Positions 9,245-19,455 of a stretch of DNA of 64,000 bases are shown here, one piece after another. How positions within the stretch are numbered: position 1 is the stretch's first letter; the number at the start of each line of letters is the position of its first letter. Source of the stretch: Bacteroidota bacterium (GTDB lineage: Bacteria; Bacteroidota; Bacteroidia; Bacteroidales; WCHB1-69); contig WQTS01000140.1 in NCBI GenBank assembly GCA_009786185.1, positions 17,840 through 81,839 of the forward strand, written 5' to 3'. The notes under the pieces were generated by a model, which saw nothing but the letters and a program-made list of their open reading frames with translations, searched no databases and was not told where the DNA came from. The position numbers were made by a program, and so were the translations under genes.

Positions 9245-10392
9245 AAGTAAACTGTATTTTTCTCGCTCTTTTAATAGCATTCTGCTTCACCTCTTGCAGA
9301 AAAGATCCCGAAATCTTCCTTCACGAAGAAGTACCGGTAACCCACCCTCAATTCATCTCTATCCAAGGTTTTTATTTATTAAATGAAGGAAACATGGGGC
9401 AAAACAAATCCACACTCGATTACTTTGATTATGAAGAGGGTGTCTACTATCGAAATATTTATGGTGAGGCAAACCCTTCTGTTCCAAAAGAATTGGGTGA
9501 TGTAGGCAATGATCTCGCCATTTACGGAAACAAGTTGTATGCTGTGATCAATTGTTCTAATAAAATTGAGGTCATGGATGCGAAAACTGCCGAGCGCATC
9601 GGGCAAATTGATATTCCAAACTGTCGTTACATTACATTTTATAATGGTTTTGCTTACGTTACTTCTTATGCCGGACCTGTGACAATAGATCCTGATTATC
9701 AGCAAATTGGTTATATTGCCAAAATTGACACTACTTCTTTGCAAATTTTAGATAAATGTTTGGTAGGCTTGCAGCCCGATGGTTTGGCAATTGCAAACGG
9801 GAAAATTTACGTTGCCAATTCGGGCGGCTATCTGTCTCCTAATTATGAAAATACCGTATCGGTGATTGATGCTGCGTCCTTTAAAGAGATAAAACAAATA
9901 AAAGTGGCAGTCAATCTTCATCGCGTTTGCGCAGATAAAAACGGAAATATTTGGGTAAACACGCGCGGAGATTATTTCAATACCTCGTCTAAATTATATT
10001 GTATTGATTCTAAAACCGACCAACTCACTGATTCTATAAATATTGCCGTTTCTAATTTTCATTTGGATGACGACAGACTGTATATCATCGGTGTAAAATG
10101 GAACTACGAAACTATGAGCAATGAAATCAATTATGGCATTGTTGATGTAGTTTCAAAGCAAATTATTACAAAAAAATTTATTACAGATGGCACCGATATC
10201 AATATTAAAACACCTTACGGAATTATTGTAAATCCCATAACTAAAGATATTTACGTAACCGATGTTAAAAACTATATTTCACCCGGAACGCTTTATTGTT
10301 TCGATAAAAACGGAAAGCAGAAGTGGAATGTAAGCACCGGCGACATTCCGGCGCATATTGCTTTTATTGGAAAATATAAGTCTAATTTTTAA
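9241..10392 (+). CDS. Surface lipoprotein, beta-propeller (DUF5074/YncE-like), BtuG-like cobalamin-binding candidate
   Basis: Lipobox FTSC; GFYLLNEGNMGQNKSTLDYFDYEEGVYYRNIY, repeated propeller motifs; overlaps the btuB stop in a riboswitch-headed operon. Confidence 0.75.
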   Translation: MKVNCIFLALLIAFCFTSCRKDPEIFLHEEVPVTHPQFISIQGFYLLNEGNMGQNKSTLDYFDYEEGVYYRNIYGEANPSVPKELGDVGNDLAIYGNKLYAVINCSNKIEVMDAKTAERIGQIDIPNCRYITFYNGFAYVTSYAGPVTIDPDYQQIGYIAKIDTTSLQILDKCLVGLQPDGLAIANGKIYVANSGGYLSPNYENTVSVIDAASFKEIKQIKVAVNLHRVCADKNGNIWVNTRGDYFNTSSKLYCIDSKTDQLTDSINIAVSNFHLDDDRLYIIGVKWNYETMSNEINYGIVDVVSKQIITKKFITDGTDINIKTPYGIIVNPITKDIYVTDVKNYISPGTLYCFDKNGKQKWNVSTGDIPAHIAFIGKYKSNF

Positions 10393-10450
10393 GTCGTCAG
10401 TTTCAATTAGCAACAATATTAAATCTTTAATTTTTTAAACCTTAAATAAC

Positions 10451-11716
10451 ATGAAAAAAAACAATTTTTTACTATTAGTTCTCCTTTTTTTTGCGGGAAG
10501 TCTTTTTCAACAAGCGTATGCTACGCTCAATCCCATAACCGGTAAAAGCGAATTGCAAGTAGCCACTTTTGATGATTTACCACTCGCGCCCGAAAGCTAC
10601 TGGTATGGCGATACCGATGGCGAAACTGTTTTCTACAGCGGAAGTTTCTCTTTTACGAATACATACACTCCGATGTACTCCTCTTGGGGTGGTTTTGCCT
10701 ACAGCAACCTAACCGCTACTGATTTTGACCCGACGCAATGGCTTACGCACCAATTTCGTTCCGCTACAGGTATTGGGGTTGAGGGCAGCGCAAATTATGC
10801 TGTAGCCTACGTATCCGATTTTAACAAAACTGAGATACAAGTGATGCATAATATAGATGAAGGAGACATTGTAGCAGGAGCTTACCTCACCAATGCAGCA
10901 TACACTTTGAATAGCGCCCTCAATGGTGATGGCTATATGGGTGAGCCTTTTACACATGGTGATTATTACAAAATTATTTTTACCGGTAAAAATGTTGACG
11001 GAGCAACTACCTCAAGCGTGGAATGCTATTTGATTGATTACCGTTCCTCGCAAGCTGACGAACATTTTGCCCTTGACACATGGGAGTGGTTTGATTTAAG
11101 TGGGTTAGGCAAGGTGTCAAAAGTGGTGGTTACGGTCAAAGCTTCTCGTGAAAATCAATGGGGGTCTTTGCTTCCCACCTATTTTTGCATGGACAATTTT
11201 GGCGACAGCAAAAATGAGATCATTAACGTATCTTCGGTAATCTTAACGGAGCATAATATCAGCCTTAAAGAAGATGAAGCACACCAACTCACAGCTATTG
11301 TTCTTCCGGAAAATGCAACAAACAAAAATGTAACGTGGAAAAGTAGTGATGAAACGGTTGCTACCGTAAATGAAAATGGCTTGGTAACAGCTATTGCCGA
11401 AGGAACGGCAAATATTACCGTAATTACTGAAGATGAAGATTTTGAAGATCTATGTGCTGTTACCGTATTAAAGGTAAGAATAGATGTCTATGAGAAGAAT
11501 ATATGTAAAGTGTATCCTACTGCAACCACGGGGCTTATTCATATTGTTTTGCAAGAAATAACAACAGATCCTATTCAAATTATTGACATTTCAGGAAAAA
11601 TATTACAAACGATCCGTTTACAATCATTAGAAAACACCATTGATATAAGCGCTTGTCCATCAGGGCTATATCTTATAAAAATAGGAAATCAAGCAATTAA
11701 AGTAATTAAAATATGA
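10451..11716 (+). CDS. Secreted DUF4465-like protein with BIG2 domain and T9SS type A sorting tail
   Basis: Signal peptide; FDDLPLAPESYWYGDTDGETVFYSGSFSFTNTY style DUF4465 N-terminus; BIG2 VTWKSSDETVATVNENGLVTA; T9SS-like C-terminus. Confidence 0.7.
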   Translation: MKKNNFLLLVLLFFAGSLFQQAYATLNPITGKSELQVATFDDLPLAPESYWYGDTDGETVFYSGSFSFTNTYTPMYSSWGGFAYSNLTATDFDPTQWLTHQFRSATGIGVEGSANYAVAYVSDFNKTEIQVMHNIDEGDIVAGAYLTNAAYTLNSALNGDGYMGEPFTHGDYYKIIFTGKNVDGATTSSVECYLIDYRSSQADEHFALDTWEWFDLSGLGKVSKVVVTVKASRENQWGSLLPTYFCMDNFGDSKNEIINVSSVILTEHNISLKEDEAHQLTAIVLPENATNKNVTWKSSDETVATVNENGLVTAIAEGTANITVITEDEDFEDLCAVTVLKVRIDVYEKNICKVYPTATTGLIHIVLQEITTDPIQIIDISGKILQTIRLQSLENTIDISACPSGLYLIKIGNQAIKVIKI

Positions 11717-12885
11717 AAATAAAATCTGCGCAAATCTTATTAATCTGCGTCATCTGCGTGCTAACATCGCAAGCGCAATCGCCTTATATTCATAAAGTTT
11801 TCGATTACCGCCCGGCACCCGGACAATATGTTAACAAACTTCCTAAATATGAAGCTGGTAATACACACGAAGATATGATTCGAAAAGTAGAAGAAGCGAT
11901 TGTGGGAAACAAAAAAGGGCTTGTAACACTCGGCGCGTATGGCGGTTATATTGTATTTGGATTTGACCACTTGGTAGAAAACAAACCCGGAAAATACGAC
12001 TTTACGATTTGGGGGAATGCCTTTTACTCCAACCCTGCCCTTGCCGCCGGATCTTGCGAACCCGGAATTGTGATGGTTTCCTATGATGCAAATGGCAATG
12101 GCATTCCCGATGACCCTTGGTATGAGTTGGCAGGAAGCGAATATTACAAACTGGAAACCATTAAAAATTATGAAATCACATACTATAAACCCGATCCTGA
12201 CAAAATTCCGACACCTCATCCTAATTTTCCGTTTCTTTCAGATACAAGCTATATAAAGTGGACTGACAATCAAGGAAACATTGGCTATGTGGCGCTTAAT
12301 ACCTCTCGTGAAGCACCTTATTATCCGCAATGGATTAATGATGAAACTTTGGGGTTTTCCGGCGCAAAATTGGCGAATAATGGTGTTGATGTAAACGGCA
12401 CCGGTCAGTATGTGCAGTACGCCTATCCATGGGGTTATGCCGACAATCATCCCAATGGCAACATCCGCTCCCATTTCGATATTGGTTGGGCGGTAGATGA
12501 ATACGGAAATAAAGTGCATTTGCCCGGCATCCATTTTGTGAAAGTTTATACCGGCGTAAATCAATATTGCGGCTTGTGGGGCGAAACCTCTACGGAAATC
12601 ATGGGCGCCGAAGATTTTCATATTCAAGGAATTGATATTAATGCACTTACCGTACAAACAGATGCGCTTCCCGATGCACGAGTTTATTATGCGCAAGGAA
12701 AATTGCACTTGGAAAATTTTGATGGATGTTATTGCACTTTTTTTAATATTAACGGACAGATAATAAGCAGTTTTCAAAATATTTCTTCAAACAATATATA
12801 TGAAACGAACTTGATCTCAGGAGTATATTTTCTAAAAGCTCAAAAACAAAATGCAGTTAAAATATTTAAACTCGTCATTTATTAA
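11713..12885 (+). CDS. Secreted cell-surface protein with T9SS sorting tail, B12-operon associated
   Basis: Signal peptide ILLICVICVLTSQAQ; GAYGGYIVFGFDHLVENKPGKYDFTIWGNAF; T9SS-like tail GVYFLKAQKQNAVKIFKLVIY; start overlaps preceding stop. Confidence 0.7.
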   Translation: MKIKSAQILLICVICVLTSQAQSPYIHKVFDYRPAPGQYVNKLPKYEAGNTHEDMIRKVEEAIVGNKKGLVTLGAYGGYIVFGFDHLVENKPGKYDFTIWGNAFYSNPALAAGSCEPGIVMVSYDANGNGIPDDPWYELAGSEYYKLETIKNYEITYYKPDPDKIPTPHPNFPFLSDTSYIKWTDNQGNIGYVALNTSREAPYYPQWINDETLGFSGAKLANNGVDVNGTGQYVQYAYPWGYADNHPNGNIRSHFDIGWAVDEYGNKVHLPGIHFVKVYTGVNQYCGLWGETSTEIMGAEDFHIQGIDINALTVQTDALPDARVYYAQGKLHLENFDGCYCTFFNINGQIISSFQNISSNNIYETNLISGVYFLKAQKQNAVKIFKLVIY

Positions 12886-12916
12886 GATCTGATAACGAAT
12901 TTTTAGAAAGAAAAAA

Positions 12917-12924
12917 TATCTTTG
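12917..12924 (+). promoter_or_regulatory. Bacteroidota -7 promoter box TATCTTTG
   Basis: TAnnTTTG consensus upstream of the 12951 ORF. Confidence 0.5.
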
Positions 12925-12950
12925 CGCTCTAACCAACGACAAAGGGCTTT

Positions 12951-14408
12951 ATGTTTAAAACAATTCTAAAAGACAGTTGGAAATACTTGCTATTGCTGTT
13001 ACTAGTATGCTTTCCTCTTTTCCTACATCTTGATGCGCTTACTATCAGACTTTGGGATGAATCGCGTTTGGCAATCAACGCTTACGAAATGTATCACAAT
13101 GGAGGCTACTTGATTCCAACTTTTGATGAAGCGCCCGACATGTGGAATACAAAACCTCCGCTCATGATATGGCTTCAGGTATTTTTTATGAAAATATTTG
13201 GGGTTAACGAATGGGCAATTCGCTTACCTTCGGCATTGGCAGCTTTGTTTACTTGTGCCATCTTAATGCTTATTTCCGTTCGGTATCTAAAAAAATTTTG
13301 GTTTGGTTTCATTTGCATCCTCGTATTGGTTACATCACGAGGATACGTAGGCTACCACGCCGCTCGAACAGGTGATTACGACGCATTACTCACACTTTTT
13401 CTAACATTAGGAAGTTTTTCTTTTTTTGCTTTCATCGAAAATTCAAAAGCAAAATATTTATATCTCTTTTTTATCTCAATGGCATTCGCTGTTTTAACAA
13501 AAAGTTCAGCGGCATTAATGATATTACCGGGATTTTTTATTTATACTGTCATCCAAAAAAAGCTACTTTTTGTATTGAAAAATAAACATTTTTATATCGG
13601 ATTATTGCTTTTTATAATTTGTGCAGGCAGCTATTATGTTATGAGAGAAATGTATAATCCGGGCTACTTAAAAGCAGTGATAGAAAATGAATTCGGTGGA
13701 AGATTTTTTGATACAATTGAACATCATAAACGAGGATTTTGGTTCTATTTTGGAAATCTCTTTGATCATAGATTTATAATATGGGTGCTTTTTCTTCCTA
13801 TTGGAATATATAAAGGACTCACAAATAAAGATAGCAGAATTAAAAAATTAACACTTTTTTCTTCCGTAACAGCTTTAACCTATTTTCTTGTAATATCTTC
13901 CGCACAAACTAAGCTATCCTGGTATGTGGTGCCCATGTATCCTTTCCTTGCGCTCCTCGTGGGAGTATGTATTTTCCACATTTTTTCATGGATAAAAGAG
14001 AAAACAAAACTTAAATATAAAGCGCTTCCTTACATTTTTTTAGTCATCATTTTTATTACGCCTTATAGCCTGATAATTAGCGCGATAACAAAGCCAAAAA
14101 AGTATCCATGGTTTGAAGATAAAAACGAAATCACTTACTATCTTAAATATGTGCTTCAAGGAAAAATACAAAACGATAACTTTACGGTTATTTACGATGG
14201 CATGTTTACCCATGGAAAATTTTATATGAATCTTTTACACGAGCAGGGTAAAAGTATTTTAGTAAAAAAACGAGACGGTATAAAAACTGGAGAGGTTGTT
14301 TTAATATCCCAAGATGAAGTTAAAAAGTTTTTAGATGAAAACTTTGAGTATATTACTTTAGAACAATTTCATAAAATTGGGCTTTATGAGATTGTTGCCG
14401 AAAAATAA
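12951..14408 (+). CDS. GT39/ArnT-like membrane glycosyltransferase
   Basis: WDESRLAINAYEMYHNGGYLIPTFDEAPDMWNTKPPLMIWLQ motif and multiple TM segments. Confidence 0.8.
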   Translation: MFKTILKDSWKYLLLLLLVCFPLFLHLDALTIRLWDESRLAINAYEMYHNGGYLIPTFDEAPDMWNTKPPLMIWLQVFFMKIFGVNEWAIRLPSALAALFTCAILMLISVRYLKKFWFGFICILVLVTSRGYVGYHAARTGDYDALLTLFLTLGSFSFFAFIENSKAKYLYLFFISMAFAVLTKSSAALMILPGFFIYTVIQKKLLFVLKNKHFYIGLLLFIICAGSYYVMREMYNPGYLKAVIENEFGGRFFDTIEHHKRGFWFYFGNLFDHRFIIWVLFLPIGIYKGLTNKDSRIKKLTLFSSVTALTYFLVISSAQTKLSWYVVPMYPFLALLVGVCIFHIFSWIKEKTKLKYKALPYIFLVIIFITPYSLIISAITKPKKYPWFEDKNEITYYLKYVLQGKIQNDNFTVIYDGMFTHGKFYMNLLHEQGKSILVKKRDGIKTGEVVLISQDEVKKFLDENFEYITLEQFHKIGLYEIVAEK

Positions 14409-14411
14409 AAC

Positions 14412-14419
14412 TATCTTTG
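14412..14419 (+). promoter_or_regulatory. Bacteroidota -7 promoter box TATCTTTG (murA)
   Basis: TAnnTTTG consensus 20 nt upstream of the murA start. Confidence 0.5.
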
Positions 14420-14438
14420 TGCCCTAAAATTTTTACTA

Positions 14439-15746
14439 ATGGGCAAATTTATCATTCAAGGCGGCCACGAACTCAAAGGCGAAATCGTACCGCAAGGAGC
14501 TAAAAATGAGGCGCTACAAGTAGTTTGCGCCGTTTTATTAACACAAGAACCGGTAATCATCAAAAATGTACCCAATATTTTAGATGTAAAGCGACTTATT
14601 GAAGTGCTTATTTCTATGGGCGTGGAGGTTACGCAGCTTTCGGAATATGAGTACAAATTTCAAGCAAAAGATATTCATTTCGAATTTATTAAATCGGAAA
14701 AATTCATGCAGTTGGCAAGCGCCATTCGTGCTTCCATTATGACTATCGGACCGCTATTGGGACGTTTCGGGAAAGCTTACGCAGCTACTCCGGGAGGTGA
14801 TAAAATTGGAAGACGTCCGCTAACCACTCATTTTGACGGTTTTTTTAAGTTGGGTGCTACATTTAGGCATATTGCAAAAGAAAATATTTATGAACTTTCT
14901 GCAAAAAACTTAACCGGAAGTTATATGTTGTTGAACGAAGCCTCCGTAACCGGCACCGCCAATATTGTGATGGCTGCGGCGTTAGCAAAAGGTAAAACCA
15001 CCATTTTTAACGCCGCCTGCGAGCCTTATTTACTACAACTTTGCACTATGCTGAATAAAATGGGCGCAAAAATCAGCGGCATGGGCTCTAACTTATTAGT
15101 CATTGAAGGCGTAGAAACTTTGCACGGCTGCGAACACACCATTTTACCCGATATGATTGAAATTGGCAGCTTTATCGGCATGGCTGCGCTCAACCGCTCT
15201 GCCATTACCATTAAAAATTGCGCTTGCGAACATTTGGGACTCATTCCTTATACTTTTTCAAAATTAGGCATACCGGTGCAGCAAGTAAACGACGACATTG
15301 TCATTCCAAAAATAGAACGTTATGAAATTGAAAAACAATTAGATGGTTCCATTCTCACCATTAGCGATGCACCGTGGCCCGGCTTTACCCCCGATTTAAT
15401 CAGTATTGTTTTGGTAACCGCCGTGCAAGCCAAAGGCAGCGTGCTCATTCATCAAAAAATGTTTGAAAGCAGGTTGTTTTTTGTAGATCATCTGCAAAAT
15501 ATGGGCGCACAAATCATTCTATGTGATCCGCATCGCGCTACTGTCATCGGATTAAACCACAAACAGCAACTTCGTGCTACGCGCATGAGTTCGCCGGATA
15601 TTAGAGCCGGTGTGTCATTATTAATAGCAGCGTTATCTGCTGATGGCGAAAGCGTTATTCAAAATATTGAACAAATTGACAGAGGGTATCAGAATATTGT
15701 GGAGCGATTGAATGCGTTGGGGGCTAAGATTGTGAGGGAAGGGTGA
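14439..15746 (+). CDS. murA: UDP-N-acetylglucosamine 1-carboxyvinyltransferase
   Basis: GGHELKGEIVPQGAKNEALQVVCAVLL, GGDKIGRRPLTTHFDGFFKLGA, PDIRAGVSLLIAALSADGES. Confidence 0.93.
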   Translation: MGKFIIQGGHELKGEIVPQGAKNEALQVVCAVLLTQEPVIIKNVPNILDVKRLIEVLISMGVEVTQLSEYEYKFQAKDIHFEFIKSEKFMQLASAIRASIMTIGPLLGRFGKAYAATPGGDKIGRRPLTTHFDGFFKLGATFRHIAKENIYELSAKNLTGSYMLLNEASVTGTANIVMAAALAKGKTTIFNAACEPYLLQLCTMLNKMGAKISGMGSNLLVIEGVETLHGCEHTILPDMIEIGSFIGMAALNRSAITIKNCACEHLGLIPYTFSKLGIPVQQVNDDIVIPKIERYEIEKQLDGSILTISDAPWPGFTPDLISIVLVTAVQAKGSVLIHQKMFESRLFFVDHLQNMGAQIILCDPHRATVIGLNHKQQLRATRMSSPDIRAGVSLLIAALSADGESVIQNIEQIDRGYQNIVERLNALGAKIVREG

Positions 15747-15957
15747 TAAGGCGAATGGTTTTGGCGTGTGGATTGGGTATGTCTAATAGTTAGAGGCAAT
15801 TTTGGGAAATATGTCCCCGTGTGAACATCAACATTCGGAATATTGAAACAGATTTTGTACAATTTTTTTTGACCACCTATAATTGATAGACATAAAAAAC
15901 TATTTTTTGCGAAAGTTTAAAAAATAGGCATTAAAAAATACAAAAGGAGATAAATAT

Positions 15958-16662
15958 ATGGAATGGATTTGGAGTAATAAAGATTGGATTTTTAGTGGTA
16001 TTGGTGTTGCACTTATAGCATCTTTAATTACTTTAGCAAGATATTGGATTCGAAAAAAAAATCTAAAAAAACAGAGAAGCAAAATAATGCCGGGTAGCCC
16101 CATAGGCATTCAAAGAGCTACCCTCATTGCAGGTATTATCATAACAATACTGATTGCAATATTTGCTTTATTTTTTTTACATAAAGCAAATGAAGTTGAA
16201 ACTGATACTCTCACAGAAATACAAGCATACTATATCGCTTATTGTATTCAACATGAAGACTTCATCACAGAAAATTTTGAAAAATACAAAGACTATTTAA
16301 TTATTTTAATGTTACATCTTGCCGAAGATTCTTATAATGAAAAACAACCAATTAAAAAATCTAACCCTACTGCAACAGCAAGGATCAAAAGGGAGCCTGT
16401 TTTTTATGATTTATGGTATGAGCTGCCCAGTCTTGATGATTGTTACTATGATACTGATATAGAACACTATCTTAGATGTTTTCTATTAGGAATTGACAAT
16501 GGCATTATCGTAGAACTATCAAAACTTTACACTGAAAAATATTTAGAAGGTATTAACTCTTATATTTTGGACGGATATTTATTTGTAGAAGATGAAGGCA
16601 AAGAGAAGCTTGTTAAAGAATATCCAAAAATTTACGAAGAGATTAATATTACAGCAAAATGA
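15958..16662 (+). CDS. Hypothetical membrane protein
   Basis: Two predicted TM segments (WIFSGIGVALIASLITLARYW; ATLIAGIIITILIAIFALFFL); no recognised domain. Confidence 0.5.
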   Translation: MEWIWSNKDWIFSGIGVALIASLITLARYWIRKKNLKKQRSKIMPGSPIGIQRATLIAGIIITILIAIFALFFLHKANEVETDTLTEIQAYYIAYCIQHEDFITENFEKYKDYLIILMLHLAEDSYNEKQPIKKSNPTATARIKREPVFYDLWYELPSLDDCYYDTDIEHYLRCFLLGIDNGIIVELSKLYTEKYLEGINSYILDGYLFVEDEGKEKLVKEYPKIYEEINITAK

Positions 16663-16900
16663 AACTGTTCCCAACGAACATAACCGTTGCACAACCCTGG
16701 TATTTTAATCAAAATTTCTGATTTTTCAAAAAAAAAAGACTTCAAAATAGTCTTTCTAATCAATGGTTGCTTCTTTTCGTTTTATGCGAAAACACCTAAA
16801 ATAATTTTTTATAAAAACCACTTTACCACTTGACAAACGATATTTCAGAATATATATTTGCAGCAAAATTGAAACGAGAAATTACCAGAGAAAGCAAACT

Positions 16901-17513
16901 TTATTTTCACCTTATATAAACATTAAAACACCTTAGTAGCAGCAATATAACACTCCTAAACCTAACCTTATTACCTTCTTCAAAAACTATATTATGCAAA
17001 TCGAATACAACAACCTCTACATCCACTTCGTGTTTACAACATTTAACCGAACAAAAATTATTCTCGAAAAACACCGTCAACGCATCGAAAAATATATTAC
17101 CGGAATTATTAATAATAAAGGATGTCACTTGTATTACATTTATGCTAACCCCGAACACGTACATCTTCTTGTTTCTCTTAATCCGAAAATTGATCCGGAA
17201 AGTTTGGCGACTACAATTGCAGAAAGTTCAGAGCGGTTTATTAATGAAAACAAATTATGTACCGGATATTTTAATTGGCAGCAGTCTTGTTCTGCCTTTT
17301 CCGTATCCAAAGGGGAGGTAGATAAGGTTTGTAAATATATCATGAATCAAAAAGGACATCACAAAACGGTTGATTATGCTCAAGAATATGAAACATTTCT
17401 AAAGTTTTATCAGCAGACAATTAATATTCAAAAAAATAAAGTAATAAGGTAAGTCTTTAGAGATTATATCGCTGCTACTAAGGTGTTTTAATGTTTGTAT
17501 AAGATAAAAATAA
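16901..17513 (+). mobile_element. RAYT-type element: Y1 transposase gene bounded by 50-nt inverted repeats
   Basis: 16901-16950 and 17464-17513 are inverted copies with 4 mismatches over 50 nt; the Y1 transposase ORF lies between. Confidence 0.8.
16994..17452 (+). CDS. REP-associated/IS200-like tyrosine transposase (Y1_Tnp)
   Basis: HUH motif PEHVHLLVS; catalytic-tyrosine region VCKYIMNQKGHHK; 152 aa. Confidence 0.9.
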   Translation: MQIEYNNLYIHFVFTTFNRTKIILEKHRQRIEKYITGIINNKGCHLYYIYANPEHVHLLVSLNPKIDPESLATTIAESSERFINENKLCTGYFNWQQSCSAFSVSKGEVDKVCKYIMNQKGHHKTVDYAQEYETFLKFYQQTINIQKNKVIR

Positions 17514-17587
17514 GGTTTTGGGTTTTGTTTTCTTAGTTTCTAAAAAACGCATAAAACAAGAGCACAATGAAGGTTAAGAAAACCGCG

Positions 17588-18565
17588 TCACCTGCGTACC
17601 CCTGTCACTTTCGTCTTCGAATAAAACCATTTCCCCATCCTCTCCTCACTCCAAGATTGCGTAATCTTAACAAAAAAGTACATCACAATTAAGGTAAAAA
17701 TAAATCGGAACACAAACACTCCCGAAATTCGGGCGCCAATGGCAATCATAATTAAAGAATCTTCTATTATGCTGTGAGATAATGACATTAACATTAAAGC
17801 ATACGTAACATTGCGTCGCTTCAATTGAGTTTGTTTTACTTCATTGATAATTAAACCTCCACCGTAGGCTAATCCCAGCGTCATACCAATAACTGTAATC
17901 GGAATCACTTCTTTTTCAATGCCTAACAACCTCAGCACCGGATAAAACCACCGGTTTATTTTTTCGATAACTCCCACACGTTTTAATATGTCAATTATAA
18001 TAATTAATCCTGTAATGTAGCAAAAAACGAAAGCGTAGTTTTTCAGTTCGCTGAGCGCCCAAGCCCACCAAGTTGCTTTTTCTGAAATCATTACAATTTT
18101 ATCTATGCCGCTTGGAATGTCTTGATAGATATTTAAAATGTTATAGATATGATAGAGTATAACACCTGCAATAAATCCGAATATGAATCGGAACAAAAAT
18201 GCGGAACCTGCTTTTACTCCTGCTTTTTGTGTAATGGCTAATTCAATGGGCAGTGTGTGAGCAATTAAAATGATAGTGGACAATACTGTAACTTGAGCCA
18301 CCGTTAATTCCATGCCGATGGAGAAGAAAGCGATAAGTCCGGCGTAAATATTGCCAATCATTGCGGAAGCCCAAACCAATCCCATTTCGCCGGGCAGTCC
18401 CATTACGCTCATTAAGGGCGCCAAAGCATCGCCGATATATACAATTAACCCTGTTTCCTGCAATATTTTAACCAAAATAGAAACGGGTATCATAATTTTG
18501 AAAATTTTGATACTCGTAGTAATACTTTGACTAAACCAACCTTTAATAATTGATGTTATTTTCAT
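17588..18565 (-). CDS. Nucleoside recognition (Gate) domain membrane protein
   Basis: MIPVSILVKILQETGLI, GLAYGGGLIINEVKQTQLKRRNVTYALMLMSLSHSIIEDSLIM; multiple TMs. Confidence 0.75.
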   Translation of the reverse strand: MKITSIIKGWFSQSITTSIKIFKIMIPVSILVKILQETGLIVYIGDALAPLMSVMGLPGEMGLVWASAMIGNIYAGLIAFFSIGMELTVAQVTVLSTIILIAHTLPIELAITQKAGVKAGSAFLFRFIFGFIAGVILYHIYNILNIYQDIPSGIDKIVMISEKATWWAWALSELKNYAFVFCYITGLIIIIDILKRVGVIEKINRWFYPVLRLLGIEKEVIPITVIGMTLGLAYGGGLIINEVKQTQLKRRNVTYALMLMSLSHSIIEDSLIMIAIGARISGVFVFRFIFTLIVMYFFVKITQSWSEERMGKWFYSKTKVTGVRR

Positions 18566-18598
18566 ATTGTCATTTCGAGCGTAGCGAGAAACCTTGAA

Positions 18599-19354
18599 CT
18601 ATACGCGTCTGTGAATTAGTCCGTTAAATTGCGCTGTGCAGGTAAGATTTATTTCATTGATACACACGTGTTCAGGTAAAGAAAGGACATATTCAACCAC
18701 GTTGGCAACATCGTCGGCAATTAGTGGTGTAAAACCTTCATACACTTTACAGGCACGTGTTTTATCGCCGTGAAAACGCACAATAGAGAAGTTCGTTTCT
18801 GCGGCGCCCGGAGAAACATGCGTTACCTTAACATTATGCGGTAATAAATCCATTCTTGTGCCTTGTGAAAGCGCCAACACCGCATGTTTGGTAGCGCAAT
18901 ACACATTTCCTCCCGCATAAACCTCTCTACTTGAGATAGAACCGATATTTATAATATGCCCTGATTTTTTAGCCACCATGATAGGAGATATTAAACGGGT
19001 CATATAAAGCAATCCTTTAATATTTGTATCAATCATGCGCTCCCAAGCTTCATAACAACCTTGGTCAATGGTGGTTAATTCTACTGCCAAGCCAGCGTTA
19101 TTAATTAGCACATCAATATCTTTAAAATCTTCGGGAATCGAATCTACGGCTTTTTCGCAGGCGGACAAGTCTCGCACATCAAAAACCAACGGCAACACCT
19201 TAGAGGATGTGTGTGCAGTAATAAAGTTACAAACTTCATCTAAATGAGTTTTATTTCTTCCTGTTAATATGAGTTTTATGTTTTGCTTGGCAAGCGTTTT
19301 AGCGATGGCTTCGCCGAAACCTCCGGAAGCGCCTGTAATAAGGATGGTTTTCAT
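18599..19354 (-). CDS. SDR-family NAD(P)-dependent oxidoreductase
   Basis: MKTILITGASGGFGEAIAKTLAKQ (TGxxxGxG), INNAGLA, YCATKHAV (YxxxK). Start taken at 19354, since the longer ORF runs through tRNA-Asp. Confidence 0.88.
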   Translation of the reverse strand: MKTILITGASGGFGEAIAKTLAKQNIKLILTGRNKTHLDEVCNFITAHTSSKVLPLVFDVRDLSACEKAVDSIPEDFKDIDVLINNAGLAVELTTIDQGCYEAWERMIDTNIKGLLYMTRLISPIMVAKKSGHIINIGSISSREVYAGGNVYCATKHAVLALSQGTRMDLLPHNVKVTHVSPGAAETNFSIVRFHGDKTRACKVYEGFTPLIADDVANVVEYVLSLPEHVCINEINLTCTAQFNGLIHRRV

Positions 19355-19455
19355 AATGATTGGTATTAGAGGGTTAAAAAGCAGAAGGGAGAAAGGAGGA
19401 AGTAGAAAGAAAAAAAGCCACTTACCTAATTTGCAGATAACTGACTTTCTTTTTG

